23,810 nucleotides of DNA from a virus. The position numbers were made by a program, and so were the translations under genes. The notes below the pieces were generated by a model. That model saw only the letters and a list, made by a program, of their open reading frames with translations. It had not been told where the DNA came from and searched no databases. Each line of letters opens with the position of its first letter. The stretch's first letter is position 1. This document shows, one piece after another, positions 1 through 5,564 of the stretch. The DNA lies in the IMG/VR virus record IMGVR_UViG_3300032516_001137, positions 1 through 23,810 of that record. One strand, 5' to 3'.

Positions 1-84
1 TCATTAAGGTATGATATCATGCAACAAGCAATAGCAATTTCCAAAATATATAAGAAAATGTTAATCCATTATATTGGAAGATAA
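1..84 (+). CDS. C-terminal end of an unrecognised protein (partial)
   Basis: The first plus-strand frame is open from the window edge to a TAA at 82-84 and gives 27 residues ending in KKMLIHYIGR. The other two plus frames meet stops within the first dozen or so bases. Since the following genes are packed end to end, this is probably the tail of a gene that starts outside the window. It is too short to assign a function. An open stretch this short could also be chance. Confidence 0.4.
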   Translation, partial: SLRYDIMQQAIAISKIYKKMLIHYIGR

Positions 85-124
85 TCAACATGGAGATAAT
101 CAACATGGAGATAATCAACATGGA
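80..124 (+). repeat. Three perfect tandem copies of a 15-bp unit
   Basis: The unit GATAATCAACATGGA occurs three times without a mismatch (80-94, 95-109, 110-124). Each copy ends in ATGGA, so each junction makes an ATGGAG that can act as a start codon or as a Shine-Dalgarno-like GGAG. The last GGAG lies 8 bases before the ATG at 134. A frame opened by the ATG at 90 runs through the repeats and ends in a TGA that overlaps that ATG. Confidence 0.9.
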
Positions 125-133
125 GTTGTTAGC

Positions 134-268
134 ATGAAACTAATTATTGCTTACTTGCTACTCTATCATATGCAAATGCCTTGGTACTGTTATTTCTTAG
201 TTCTGATTGCACAAGCAATTATATTTACAATAACTGAATCAGAAATACCTTGTAAAAAGAGGAATTAA
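134..268 (+). CDS. Small single-pass membrane protein
   Basis: This encodes 44 residues. Residues 3-12 and about 18-33 are strongly hydrophobic (LIIAYLLLY, then CYFLVLIAQAIIFTI), and the tail is polar with a basic KKRN end, so one or two short membrane segments are likely. The ATG at 134 was chosen because GGAG ends 8 bases upstream. An in-frame TTG at 74 would place the tandem repeats inside the protein, which looks less natural. The next gene starts three bases after the stop. I do not recognise the family. Confidence 0.5.
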   Translation: MKLIIAYLLLYHMQMPWYCYFLVLIAQAIIFTITESEIPCKKRN

Positions 269-270
269 GT

Positions 271-474
271 ATGAAACTGCCGAAAACTGCGTATAGACTA
301 GATTGTTGGGATGATGATAAATCTGAATGGACACCTGTAGCCTACTCAACCACTCGAAGCATTATTAATAGTGAACGAACAAACTATCACAATCATGGTT
401 ATCGTGAATGCGATTTGAGAATTGTAATTTTGGATAATAAAACTCAGAAACCTAGGAAGGCAACCAAACAATGA
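271..474 (+). CDS. Hypothetical protein, 67 aa
   Basis: An AGAGGA ribosome binding site precedes the ATG at a normal distance. The protein is soluble and rich in Trp, Asp and Arg (for example LDCWDDDKSEW near the N-terminus) with a basic Lys/Arg-rich end. Its TGA overlaps the start of the kinase gene as ATGA, so the two are probably translationally coupled. No family was recognised. The position beside a nucleotide kinase suggests an early or middle gene. Confidence 0.7.
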   Translation: MKLPKTAYRLDCWDDDKSEWTPVAYSTTRSIINSERTNYHNHGYRECDLRIVILDNKTQKPRKATKQ

Positions 475-1127
475 GTCCTTACCCAATGAATCCTAATCTA
501 CAACACTCTCCAACAATCATTGGCATTGCTGGAAGGAAAAGGGTAGGAAAGAATACAGTTGCAAATAATATTGGTAACTATTTTGATGAGCGACTAAAAG
601 TGTGGTTCATTCGCTCATTTGCTCAACCTATACGTGATACAAGTTATGTCTTAGGATGGTCAGCATCTGAAATGGATATTGTCAAGGATGCAACCCATCC
701 CATTTGGGAAATGTCATGGCGACAATTTGCTCAGAGATTAGGTGATGCTTTCAGGAATGATATCCGTTCTGATGTACTATTAAAGATGATGGATATTCAA
801 TTAAGTAAAATAGGCAAACATGTTGATTACGTAATCATTGATGATATAAGAATGCAGAATGAAGTAGATTATGTTTTAAATAAGGGTGGTTTCATTGTAA
901 ATGTTTTACGTGAAAATGTTTTGCCCCAAACTGAATATCAAAAAGAAATAGCTTCTCATTCAACTGAACAAGGAATAATTAGATACCAGTATACACTAGG
1001 AAATAATGATTCATTAATTAAATTAAAATCAAATTGTGTACAATTAGCTAAAGATATATTGGAGTGGAGTAGGAGCAAGAACAATGTCACACAAAAAATT
1101 AATGGGAGGCCCAACAATGTTGGATGA
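471..1127 (+). CDS. Deoxynucleoside monophosphate kinase
   Basis: This 218-residue protein resembles the phage dNMP kinases of the T4 gp1 type, which phosphorylate dNMPs to dNDPs to feed phage DNA synthesis. Residues 21-28 form the P-loop GRKRVGKN. The residue after the lysine is Asn, where T4 has Asp, followed by Thr as usual in this group. Residues 123-130 (DDIRMQNE) match the conserved aspartate/arginine segment after a buried strand (YVII). AGGAAGG lies about a dozen bases before the ATG. The start overlaps the preceding gene and the end overlaps the following zinc-finger gene. The DYVI codons carry an exact copy of the 14-bp palindrome seen between the structural genes. Confidence 0.85.
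   Translation: MSPYPMNPNLQHSPTIIGIAGRKRVGKNTVANNIGNYFDERLKVWFIRSFAQPIRDTSYVLGWSASEMDIVKDATHPIWEMSWRQFAQRLGDAFRNDIRSDVLLKMMDIQLSKIGKHVDYVIIDDIRMQNEVDYVLNKGGFIVNVLRENVLPQTEYQKEIASHSTEQGIIRYQYTLGNNDSLIKLKSNCVQLAKDILEWSRSKNNVTQKINGRPNNVG
824..837. repeat. Intragenic exact copy of the TGATTACGTAATCA palindrome
   Basis: This is the same 14-bp perfect palindrome found at gene junctions of the structural block, here inside the kinase gene, where it encodes part of the conserved strand DYVI. It may be a functional site or a coincidence of codon choice. Confidence 0.6.
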
Positions 1128-1359
1128 ACAGGAGGTTGATTCAAACAGGTCTGAATGCCCTATTTGTCATGGGATAGGAACAGTCGAACATAACCGTTGT
1201 CATGGACGAGGTTGTGATGGTTGTGAAAATGGGGAATTAGTTTGTATGAAATGTGATGGATTAGGCTTTGTATGTGATGGTAATGTGGAAGATGAGGAAC
1301 TAGATATTGAAGAGGAAGATAATGATAACATAATCAAGGAGGAAGATGATAATGGATAA
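1084..1359 (+). CDS. Small acidic DnaJ-type zinc-finger protein
   Basis: This encodes 91 residues. Cysteines at 25, 28, 39, 44, 47, 54, 57 and 64 are arranged as CPICHGIG, CHGRGCDGC and CMKCDGLG, the CxxCxGxG pattern of the DnaJ/Hsp40 cysteine-rich domain, which binds two zinc ions. The last 25 residues are almost all Asp and Glu. There is no J-domain, so it is not a co-chaperone itself; similar stand-alone fingers occur in phages with unknown roles. AGGAG precedes the ATG at 1084 by 8 bases, and GGGAGG precedes an in-frame ATG at 1117 by 7 bases, so either start is possible. A related protein lies at 4684-4932. Confidence 0.75.
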   Translation: MSHKKLMGGPTMLDEQEVDSNRSECPICHGIGTVEHNRCHGRGCDGCENGELVCMKCDGLGFVCDGNVEDEELDIEEEDNDNIIKEEDDNG

Positions 1360-1933
1360 TCCCAATTCAAACAAACGACTAGTAAAATGTATTATTGATT
1401 GTGAAACTACTGGATTAAATTGTTTTGAACATGACATGATTCAATTCGCAGCTTTACCTATAAATGATAAGTGTGACACAATTATGTCGCCACTCAATAT
1501 TAGAGTTAAAGCTATTACACCTGAGTCTGCTTGTCCATTGGCTATGAAGGTCAATGGCTTAGACCCCACTCAAGGACTATCTATTGATGATTCCAAAGTT
1601 GCATTAGCAAGTTGGATGCGAGAGAATAGTATCGAACAGATTATACCTATTGCTTTCAATTATATATTTGATTATGGTTTCATCAACAAATGGCTAACAG
1701 TTTGTGGTATCCGATATAAGGAGGTTTTTCATTATGCCCATCGTGATGTCTTCGTTCTTGCTAATTGTGCTAATGATGCTCAACGATTACGTAGTCAACA
1801 TATCTTATTTAAAAGTGTATCATTAGCATCCGTTGGTAAAGACCTACGTATTGAGCATACTCAAATGCACAATGCGTTATCTGATTGTTATTTGACACTT
1901 GAAGTATATAAGAAACTATTGTTGATAGCATGA
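1352..1933 (+). CDS. DEDDh (DnaQ-like) 3'-5' exonuclease
   Basis: This 193-residue protein has all motifs of the DEDDh exonuclease fold: Exo I D16-x-E18 in IDCETTGL, Exo II with N103 and D107 in AFNYIFDYGF, and Exo III H173 and D178 in HNALSD. These residues bind two metal ions and cleave DNA or RNA from the 3' end. The length fits a stand-alone exonuclease, with no polymerase domain in the same gene. The ATG at 1352 was preferred to 1346 because AAGGAGG ends 9 bases before it but only 3 before 1346. The start lies inside the end of the zinc-finger gene. It may act in proofreading, nucleotide recycling or host DNA breakdown; the sequence does not decide which. Confidence 0.85.
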   Translation: MDNPNSNKRLVKCIIDCETTGLNCFEHDMIQFAALPINDKCDTIMSPLNIRVKAITPESACPLAMKVNGLDPTQGLSIDDSKVALASWMRENSIEQIIPIAFNYIFDYGFINKWLTVCGIRYKEVFHYAHRDVFVLANCANDAQRLRSQHILFKSVSLASVGKDLRIEHTQMHNALSDCYLTLEVYKKLLLIA

Positions 1934-2133
1934 AAATAGATTTATCAAATGTTAATAGTATTAAAAATATTAATGCACCCTATCAATTTTTTACAATAGA
2001 TGAATACATAAAACATTATAAGCCAAGATATGTCAAAACTATTAAAAATGAACCCTGGTTTTGTGTTTACACATACATAGGTTACGTTTCAACTGACCCT
2101 AAAGATTGGAATATAAAAACAACAACATGTTAA
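1930..2133 (+). CDS. Hypothetical protein, 67 aa
   Basis: The ATG overlaps the exonuclease stop as ATGA, which implies translational coupling, and there is no strong ribosome binding site of its own. The product is basic and aromatic, with many Tyr, Phe and Trp residues and a centre reading PWFCVYTYIGYV that could be a beta hairpin. No family was recognised. Confidence 0.65.
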   Translation: MKIDLSNVNSIKNINAPYQFFTIDEYIKHYKPRYVKTIKNEPWFCVYTYIGYVSTDPKDWNIKTTTC

Positions 2134-2143
2134 AAGGATTGAC

Positions 2144-2296
2144 ATGAGCCTCGAAGACTTTGAACTAAGAAAAGATAAATGTTTCAGATTTAATAGAAAA
2201 TATTACGAAAAGGAAAGGAGGAAGGAACTGGAGCAAGAACAGCAGAAACGTTGGGAAGAGGAGGATAAGAAAGAAATGGAGAAACTAAATGAGTAA
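2144..2296 (+). CDS. Small highly charged helical protein, 50 aa
   Basis: An AAAAGGA site lies a few bases before the ATG at 2144, and the frame stays open to a TAA at 2294-2296. After an N-terminal MSLEDFELRKDK the rest is almost only Lys, Arg, Glu and Gln with a few aromatics, which predicts one long charged helix. Its stop overlaps the start of the next gene by eight bases. It fills the only gap left between 2133 and 2289 on this strand. The function is unknown. Confidence 0.65.
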   Translation: MSLEDFELRKDKCFRFNRKYYEKERRKELEQEQQKRWEEEDKKEMEKLNE

Positions 2297-2513
2297 GATG
2301 AATGCCGTTGGTTCAGTATGGAAAAATGAAGCTGGTTACTGGGATGCTAAAGTAGAAGCTAAAGACCATGAATCGAATCTTTGTTTTAGTGTTTGGGGTG
2401 AGAGGAGAATGAAAGATGCAATGAATATATGTAATATTTATTGCGAAGACTTTCTTAAATGGAAAATTACAGTATGGGAACACACCCCAATTTTCCAGGT
2501 TAACTTTAATTAG
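2289..2513 (+). CDS. Hypothetical protein, 74 aa
   Basis: GGAG lies 7 bases before the ATG at 2289, inside the preceding gene. The product is rich in Trp (WKNEAGYWDAKVE, SVWGERR, WKITVWE), suggesting a compact beta fold. The last codons (FQVNFN) form the left arm of a 17-bp perfect inverted repeat that reaches into the next gene. No family was recognised. Confidence 0.65.
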   Translation: MSKMNAVGSVWKNEAGYWDAKVEAKDHESNLCFSVWGERRMKDAMNICNIYCEDFLKWKITVWEHTPIFQVNFN

Positions 2514-2544
2514 AGGTATGAAATGAAAAAGTTAACCTGGAAAA
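2491..2544 (+). promoter_or_regulatory. Stem-loop holding a ribosome binding site and start codon in its loop
   Basis: TTTTCCAGGTTAACTTT (2491-2507) and its exact reverse complement (2528-2544) form a 17-bp perfect stem with a 20-base loop. The loop contains AGAGG (2512-2516) and the ATG at 2523 of the next small gene. The left arm encodes the end of the upstream protein and the right arm the start of the downstream protein. There is no T-run after the stem, so a role in translation or RNA stability is more likely than termination. The pairing is seen directly; the function is inference. Confidence 0.7.
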
Positions 2545-2678
2545 ATGTCGCACTAAGTATTGGAGAACAAATTGCTCCGATTGGTATTTCAAATTACTAT
2601 AAATTGACACCCCGACAATGGTATAATTGGGTTTTACAAATAATTAATAAAAAGTCAACTAGTGGAGCAAACAAATGA
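2523..2678 (+). CDS. Small hypothetical protein, 51 aa
   Basis: The ATG lies 6 bases after AGAGG and inside the loop of the inverted repeat at 2491-2544. The frame continues to a TGA at 2676-2678 that overlaps the next start as ATGA. The product is basic, with MKKLTWKNVALSIGEQ at the front and a Tyr/Trp-rich middle (YYKLTPRQWYNWVLQ). It resembles no family I know. Its expression may be controlled by the hairpin. Confidence 0.65.
   Translation: MKKLTWKNVALSIGEQIAPIGISNYYKLTPRQWYNWVLQIINKKSTSGANK
2619..2627 (+). promoter_or_regulatory. Possible extended -10 promoter element
   Basis: TGGTATAAT matches an extended -10 box (TGnTATAAT) perfectly. A TTGACA lies at 2604-2609, but only 12 bases separate the two hexamers, too few for a normal -35/-10 pair, so any activity would rest on the extended -10 alone. 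It would transcribe the genes from 2675 onward. Confidence 0.25.
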
Positions 2679-3013
2679 GCAATAACAAAAATCTTTTTAA
2701 TTGGTTAAAGAAACTAATCAATGAATGGACTAATAGAAATATTTCTGATTCCGTAATCGAAGAAAAGATTCCAGGTACCGTTAATGAATTAAAATGTGCT
2801 TGTGGAAATACATTACATCTTGATTCGGAAATCACAAAATTAAGGTGTGTGAATTGCCAAACCAGTAAGCCAATTACTATTAATGCAACTAATCTTGGAT
2901 ACTTCTCAAATATTGGTACATTGAAGAATCTATATCCTAGAGCTGGAGAAGGTGACTTAGCAACAGTTGGTACTATTACTTATGTATACAAGGGGAAGTG
3001 GATGAAATTATGA
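2675..3013 (+). CDS. Zinc-ribbon protein, 112 aa
   Basis: Cysteines 41, 43, 58 and 61 (CACG ... CVNC) look like one zinc-ribbon knuckle pair in the middle of the protein. The first 30 residues are helical and charged. The C-terminal part (AGEGDLATVGTITYVYKG) is a short beta-type segment like those seen in other small phage proteins. The ATG overlaps the preceding stop (ATGA), and the 3' end overlaps the next start. The role is unknown; a nucleic-acid or protein-binding adaptor is a guess from the ribbon alone. Confidence 0.7.
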   Translation: MSNNKNLFNWLKKLINEWTNRNISDSVIEEKIPGTVNELKCACGNTLHLDSEITKLRCVNCQTSKPITINATNLGYFSNIGTLKNLYPRAGEGDLATVGTITYVYKGKWMKL

Positions 3014-3288
3014 ATAATTTAATGACTAAATCATTAGTCAACAAATACCTCTTCGTTGGTGGGCCGGTGAGCGGTATGGTTCTGCTTCTGCCATCTGATT
3101 CAAAGAAAATAAATATCAAAGATAGAGAACGGATTATACAAGTATATAAGAAAGTATCAATAGCCTATGGCAACAAGCATTTAAGACTAATGACTTATGA
3201 AGTATTCACGCCCAATGGTGAGCAGACACCCGAACTCAAGGCTGAGTTCGAGAGACAACTCCCTCATCTTTTGGAACAAATATGCTAA
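3010..3288 (+). CDS. Hypothetical protein, 92 aa
   Basis: The ATG at 3010 overlaps the preceding stop as ATGA; a GTG at 2998 in the same frame is the alternative. The protein begins with a Gly-rich hydrophobic segment (LFVGGPVSGMVLLLP), followed by a charged helical half. A perfect 8-bp hairpin (3231-3250) lies inside the coding sequence. The end overlaps the glycosyltransferase start by seven bases. No family was recognised. Confidence 0.65.
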   Translation: MNNLMTKSLVNKYLFVGGPVSGMVLLLPSDSKKINIKDRERIIQVYKKVSIAYGNKHLRLMTYEVFTPNGEQTPELKAEFERQLPHLLEQIC

Positions 3289-4037
3289 CCACTATTATAT
3301 GTACTTATAATATGGGAACAGGTTCTCGTATTGATGGAAGTGATTTCTTAAGTAAGTGTCTATATAGTTTCTATGATACTAAGAGAACTGATAATCCACT
3401 AATCATTATAGATGATGGTTCAAATGATGATACTGATTCCATAATCAGAAGTTTCATTATAAAAGGCTTTCCAATCCAAAGATATATGAGACACCCAGTA
3501 AATGTTGGATTGAAATTATCATTCAATGAAGCAGTCTTTTACTGTGATACACCATACTTCATAAGAGTAGATGCTGATATAGTTTTCACTACGCCCGCAT
3601 GGGATACATTACTGATTAAACATATGAATAAGTATAAATGTTGTGGTGTAGTAGGTGCAACACAGATTGACCATTTGAAACGTGTTCATTCGGTTGGTGA
3701 TAAGTTCTATCCATATTATCATCATCTCAAGAAAAGAATAAAAGGTAGTCACGCTGTCTGTGAATCAGTAATGGGTTGTTTCTCATGTTTCAGAATGGAA
3801 GCATGGAAAAAAGTAAATGGCATCACCTGTCCTCAATGGTTACGCTGTGAAACAGAAGACATCAACTTGCGTATAAGGAAAGTAGGTTACGAGATACATT
3901 GTCTACCTTGGGAATTCCAACACAATCATGGATTAGCCAATAAGAAAACTGGGAGGTACAATGACCTAGAGCAGCAGATGAAAGATATCCAAGAATTCAT
4001 GAAGAAACAACATAATATAACCTTTTATAAAGAGTGA
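3282..4037 (+). CDS. Family 2-type (GT-A) glycosyltransferase
   Basis: The 251 residues show the GT-A fold of family 2 enzymes, which transfer a sugar from a nucleotide-sugar donor with inversion. The N-terminal strand LTTIICTYN leads into the donor-binding IIIDDGSNDDT (residues 41-51). PVNVGLKLSFNEA and the metal-binding D97-A-D99 (FIRVDADI) follow, and E-D in CETEDINLRIRKVGY is the usual acceptor-side catalytic region. There is no membrane segment. The target (phage DNA base, virion protein or host surface) cannot be told. tRNA-Leu follows eight bases after the stop. A second, larger glycosyltransferase is encoded on the opposite strand at 5562-7013. Confidence 0.85.
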   Translation: MLTTIICTYNMGTGSRIDGSDFLSKCLYSFYDTKRTDNPLIIIDDGSNDDTDSIIRSFIIKGFPIQRYMRHPVNVGLKLSFNEAVFYCDTPYFIRVDADIVFTTPAWDTLLIKHMNKYKCCGVVGATQIDHLKRVHSVGDKFYPYYHHLKKRIKGSHAVCESVMGCFSCFRMEAWKKVNGITCPQWLRCETEDINLRIRKVGYEIHCLPWEFQHNHGLANKKTGRYNDLEQQMKDIQEFMKKQHNITFYKE

Positions 4038-4044
4038 TACTCAT

Positions 4045-4126
4045 GCCCAGGTGGCGGAATGGCAGACGCAAGGGACTTAAAATCCCTCGGGAAACCGTGT
4101 GGGTTCGACTCCCACCTTGGGCACCA
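4045..4126 (+). tRNA. tRNA-Leu (anticodon UAA)
   Basis: The acceptor stem GCCCAGG pairs with CCTTGGGC before the discriminator A, and CCA is encoded in the DNA (4124-4126). The anticodon loop CTTAAAA between GGGA and TCCC places TAA at 4078-4080. The long variable arm CTCGGGAAACCGT marks a class II leucine tRNA, and the T-arm GTGGGTTCGACTCCCAC is standard. It would decode UUA, a common codon in this AT-rich genome. Confidence 0.95.
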
Positions 4127-4131
4127 ATACC

Positions 4132-4458
4132 ATGACTAATTACATCATCAATCTTCTACAATCCAAAGCATTGAAGAGTTCTTGTGTATTCAAGGTTTCA
4201 GCAGTAGCTTTAGATAGGAAGGGTACAATCCTTGGTACTGCTGTAAATAATCCCCGCTTCAATCGTTATCACGGTAGTATCCATGCTGAACATAAGCTCA
4301 TTATCAAGTATGGGAAACAAATCAAACAAATCATTATTGGTAGGGTAGGACGATATGGAACATTTCTCCCAATCAGTCCTTGTGCTAAATGTAGTAAAAT
4401 GGCTATGAAACTGGGAATCAAGATATTGAGTATTGGAGAGAAGCATGAATCCAATTAA
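4132..4458 (+). CDS. Cytidine deaminase-fold protein, 108 aa
   Basis: The protein has the zinc-dependent deaminase signature: H51-A-E53 (zinc ligand and catalytic glutamate) followed by P83-C84-x-x-C87 (two zinc ligands) with helical spacing as in the cytidine/deoxycytidylate deaminase superfamily. At 108 residues it is shorter than typical dCMP deaminases and lacks an obvious allosteric region. Substrates could be a free (deoxy)nucleotide, a nucleic acid base or a small molecule. The ATG at 4132 was chosen because the in-frame ATG at 4099 lies inside tRNA-Leu. No ribosome binding site is visible, and only five bases separate it from the tRNA 3' end. The end overlaps the next gene. Confidence 0.75.
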   Translation: MTNYIINLLQSKALKSSCVFKVSAVALDRKGTILGTAVNNPRFNRYHGSIHAEHKLIIKYGKQIKQIIIGRVGRYGTFLPISPCAKCSKMAMKLGIKILSIGEKHESN

Positions 4459-4687
4459 CTTCAAAGAACAGAATTGCATATTTGCTGAACATCAACAACC
4501 ATATTTACCTTTACCCGTCCATAAAACAGATGATGGAATGGTAGTATCCTGTTGGAAGCTAACGTGGAAAGAAAGACTTAAAATTATATTTACTGGAAAA
4601 ATCTGGTGTGCTTTACTTACTTTCAATTCACCGTTACAGCCTCAAAAACTTCAAATAGAAAGCCCATTTGAGCTGGGTAAACAATGA
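4445..4687 (+). CDS. Hypothetical protein, 80 aa
   Basis: GGAG lies 6 bases before the ATG at 4445. The protein has a polar N-terminal half with LPLPVHKTDDGMVVSCW, then the segment LTWKERLKIIFTGKIW and LTFNSPLQPQ. The combination of a WKER-x-K-hydrophobic-FTGK-W segment followed by a Pro-rich tail looks familiar from small phage proteins of unknown function; I cannot give it a role. Its stop overlaps the next start as ATGA. Confidence 0.7.
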   Translation: MNPINFKEQNCIFAEHQQPYLPLPVHKTDDGMVVSCWKLTWKERLKIIFTGKIWCALLTFNSPLQPQKLQIESPFELGKQ

Positions 4688-4932
4688 GTGAAATAACACC
4701 CATCTACGATTGCAGAATGTGTCAAGGCACAGGCGTAATAGTCTGCCCTAAATGTGATGGCGGGGGATGTGAGCAATGTTTCCAATGGGAAGGGGAAGTA
4801 ATGTGTCCTGACTGCAATGGCTCAGGGAAGAGTTACTTCGGAGTGTGTGTCCATGATTTCGTAATCAAACAGAGTGAAACCAAGGATGGTGGTCTCAAAC
4901 GTGTATGTACTAAATGTGGGAAGGAGGAATGA
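4684..4932 (+). CDS. DnaJ-type zinc-finger protein, second copy
   Basis: This 82-residue protein has cysteine pairs at 10/13, 21/24, 29/32 and 41/44 in the pattern CRMCQGTG, CPKCDGGGCEQC and CPDCNGSG, the DnaJ cysteine-rich type. A further pair at 75/78 (CTKC) lies near the end after an unrelated VHDFVIKQSETKDGG segment. It is a paralogue in design of the protein at 1084-1359 but lacks its acidic tail. There is no J-domain. The start is coupled (ATGA) to the preceding gene. The codons for HDFVI contain TGATTTCGTAATCA, one mismatch from the palindrome of the structural block. Confidence 0.75.
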   Translation: MSEITPIYDCRMCQGTGVIVCPKCDGGGCEQCFQWEGEVMCPDCNGSGKSYFGVCVHDFVIKQSETKDGGLKRVCTKCGKEE

Positions 4933-4933
4933 T

Positions 4934-5242
4934 ATGGAAGCCCGATGGGTAAATGTAACGTATAAGGATGGGACTGAAACCAAAACAGTAGAAGGATTAT
5001 TTGTTGGTGCAATGTCGCATAACTGTGTACCAAGTATATCAGTTAATTGGAATAATTTATCATTGCTAACGATACTTACAGAATCAGGGGAAACAATTGA
5101 ACTAGACGAAGAAATTCTTAGTCACGCTCAAATCATAGTTAGCGAGAGGAGATTGCCAAATGGTAATAGTAGTAATAGTGATGGGAAGAACTCAGAGAGT
5201 AAGAAAGCATTACAAGAAGAAGCAGGAAACAAAAAAGTATAA
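4934..5242 (+). CDS. Hypothetical protein, 102 aa
   Basis: AAGGAGG (4921-4927) lies 6 bases before the ATG at 4934; the longer frame starting at 4874 overlaps the zinc-finger gene and lacks such a site. The first 75 residues look like a beta-rich domain (VNVTYKDGTETKTVEGLFVG ... ILTESGETIELDEEIL). The last 30 are low-complexity Asn, Ser, Gly and Lys and share their DNA with a second frame (5160-5318). No family was recognised. Confidence 0.65.
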   Translation: MEARWVNVTYKDGTETKTVEGLFVGAMSHNCVPSISVNWNNLSLLTILTESGETIELDEEILSHAQIIVSERRLPNGNSSNSDGKNSESKKALQEEAGNKKV

Positions 5243-5318
5243 GAAGAACAAACAACAAGACATCAAACCCACCCAATACTTTTCAGATAGTGATTTAGAA
5301 CCGAATGATAAGGGTTAG
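5160..5318 (+). CDS. Small very basic protein overlapping the preceding gene
   Basis: AGAGGAG ends 8 bases before an ATG at 5160 that opens a 52-codon frame to TAG at 5316-5318. The centre is extremely Lys/Arg-rich (RTQRVRKHYKKKQETKKYK) and the tail acidic (FSDSDLEPNDKG). It overlaps the previous gene by 83 bases, more than other pairs here, so one of the two ends may be spurious. It fills the gap before the tRNA. If real, it is likely to bind nucleic acid. Confidence 0.45.
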   Translation: MVIVVIVMGRTQRVRKHYKKKQETKKYKKNKQQDIKPTQYFSDSDLEPNDKG

Positions 5319-5323
5319 TTCAC

Positions 5324-5397
5324 GGCCCCATAGCTCAGTTGGTTAGAGCAAATCACTCATAATGATAAGGTCGTAGGTTCGAGTCCTACTGGGGCTA
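5324..5397 (+). tRNA. tRNA with anticodon CAU, probably Ile2 (reads AUA)
   Basis: The acceptor stem GGCCCCA pairs with TGGGGCT (first pair G-U), with discriminator A at 5397 followed by CC but then T, so CCA is not fully encoded. The D-arm GCTCAGTTGGTTAGAGC, anticodon loop CTCATAA (CAT at 5358-5360) and T-arm GTAGGTTCGAGTCCTAC are regular; the top anticodon pair is an A-A mismatch. The acceptor and D-arm resemble bacterial tRNA-Ile2, whose C34 is changed to lysidine by host TilS so that it reads AUA. An elongator tRNA-Met is the alternative. Confidence 0.85.
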
Positions 5398-5523
5398 CCT
5401 TTTCTTCCTCATCAAACTTTTCTTGAATCCCTTAGTAGCATGATATAACATTACTTGCTTCTTGGAGAATACCCTGCCACTAGGACTACGATACTTCCCT
5501 CTACTAATCTTTGTGAATGGCAT
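5395..5523 (-). CDS. Small basic protein, 42 aa
   Basis: On the minus strand an ATG at 5523 opens a frame reading MPFTKISRGKYRSPSGRVFS, then a basic helical tail ending in KKSLMRKKR and a TAG at 5395-5397. GGAG lies 7 bases upstream. The design (KYRSPSGRVFSKKQV) recalls short phage proteins seen in other genomes; no function is known to me. Its stop shares three bases with the 3' end of the oppositely oriented tRNA. A 10-residue frame with its own AGAGGTGA site starts at 5535 and overlaps this start, suggesting a leader peptide or a chance start. Confidence 0.65.
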   Translation of the reverse strand: MPFTKISRGKYRSPSGRVFSKKQVMLYHATKGFKKSLMRKKR

Positions 5524-5550
5524 ATTGGGACTCCATATTAGTTCACCTCT

Positions 5551-5564
5551 TGATTACGTAATCA
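5551..5564. promoter_or_regulatory. Junction palindrome TGATTACGTAATCA, copy 1
   Basis: This is an exact copy, extended to an 18-bp perfect palindrome (5549-5566). The minus-strand TGA at its edge is the stop codon of the glycosyltransferase gene, and the start of the 42-residue gene lies 27 bases further on. Candidate operator or junction element. Confidence 0.7.

Noticed and set aside
80-124. Tandem repeats as a CRISPR array or iteron origin
   Set aside because: The copies are directly joined with no spacers, and only three exist. There is no AT-rich unwinding region or replication gene beside them.
74-133. Upstream in-frame extension of the 44-residue membrane protein from a TTG at 74
   Set aside because: It would put three identical five-residue repeats before a hydrophobic start and overlap the open frame ending at 84. 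The ATG at 134 has a good GGAG.
2604-2627. TTGACA and TATAAT that look like a sigma-70 promoter
   Set aside because: The spacer is only 12 bases, so a normal -35/-10 promoter is excluded. Only the extended -10 reading is kept, at low confidence.
3231-3250. Perfect 8-bp hairpin with a four-base loop (CGAACTCA / TGAGTTCG)
   Set aside because: It lies inside a coding sequence with no T-run and no clear relation to a start or stop. Short hairpins of this size are expected by chance in such a length.
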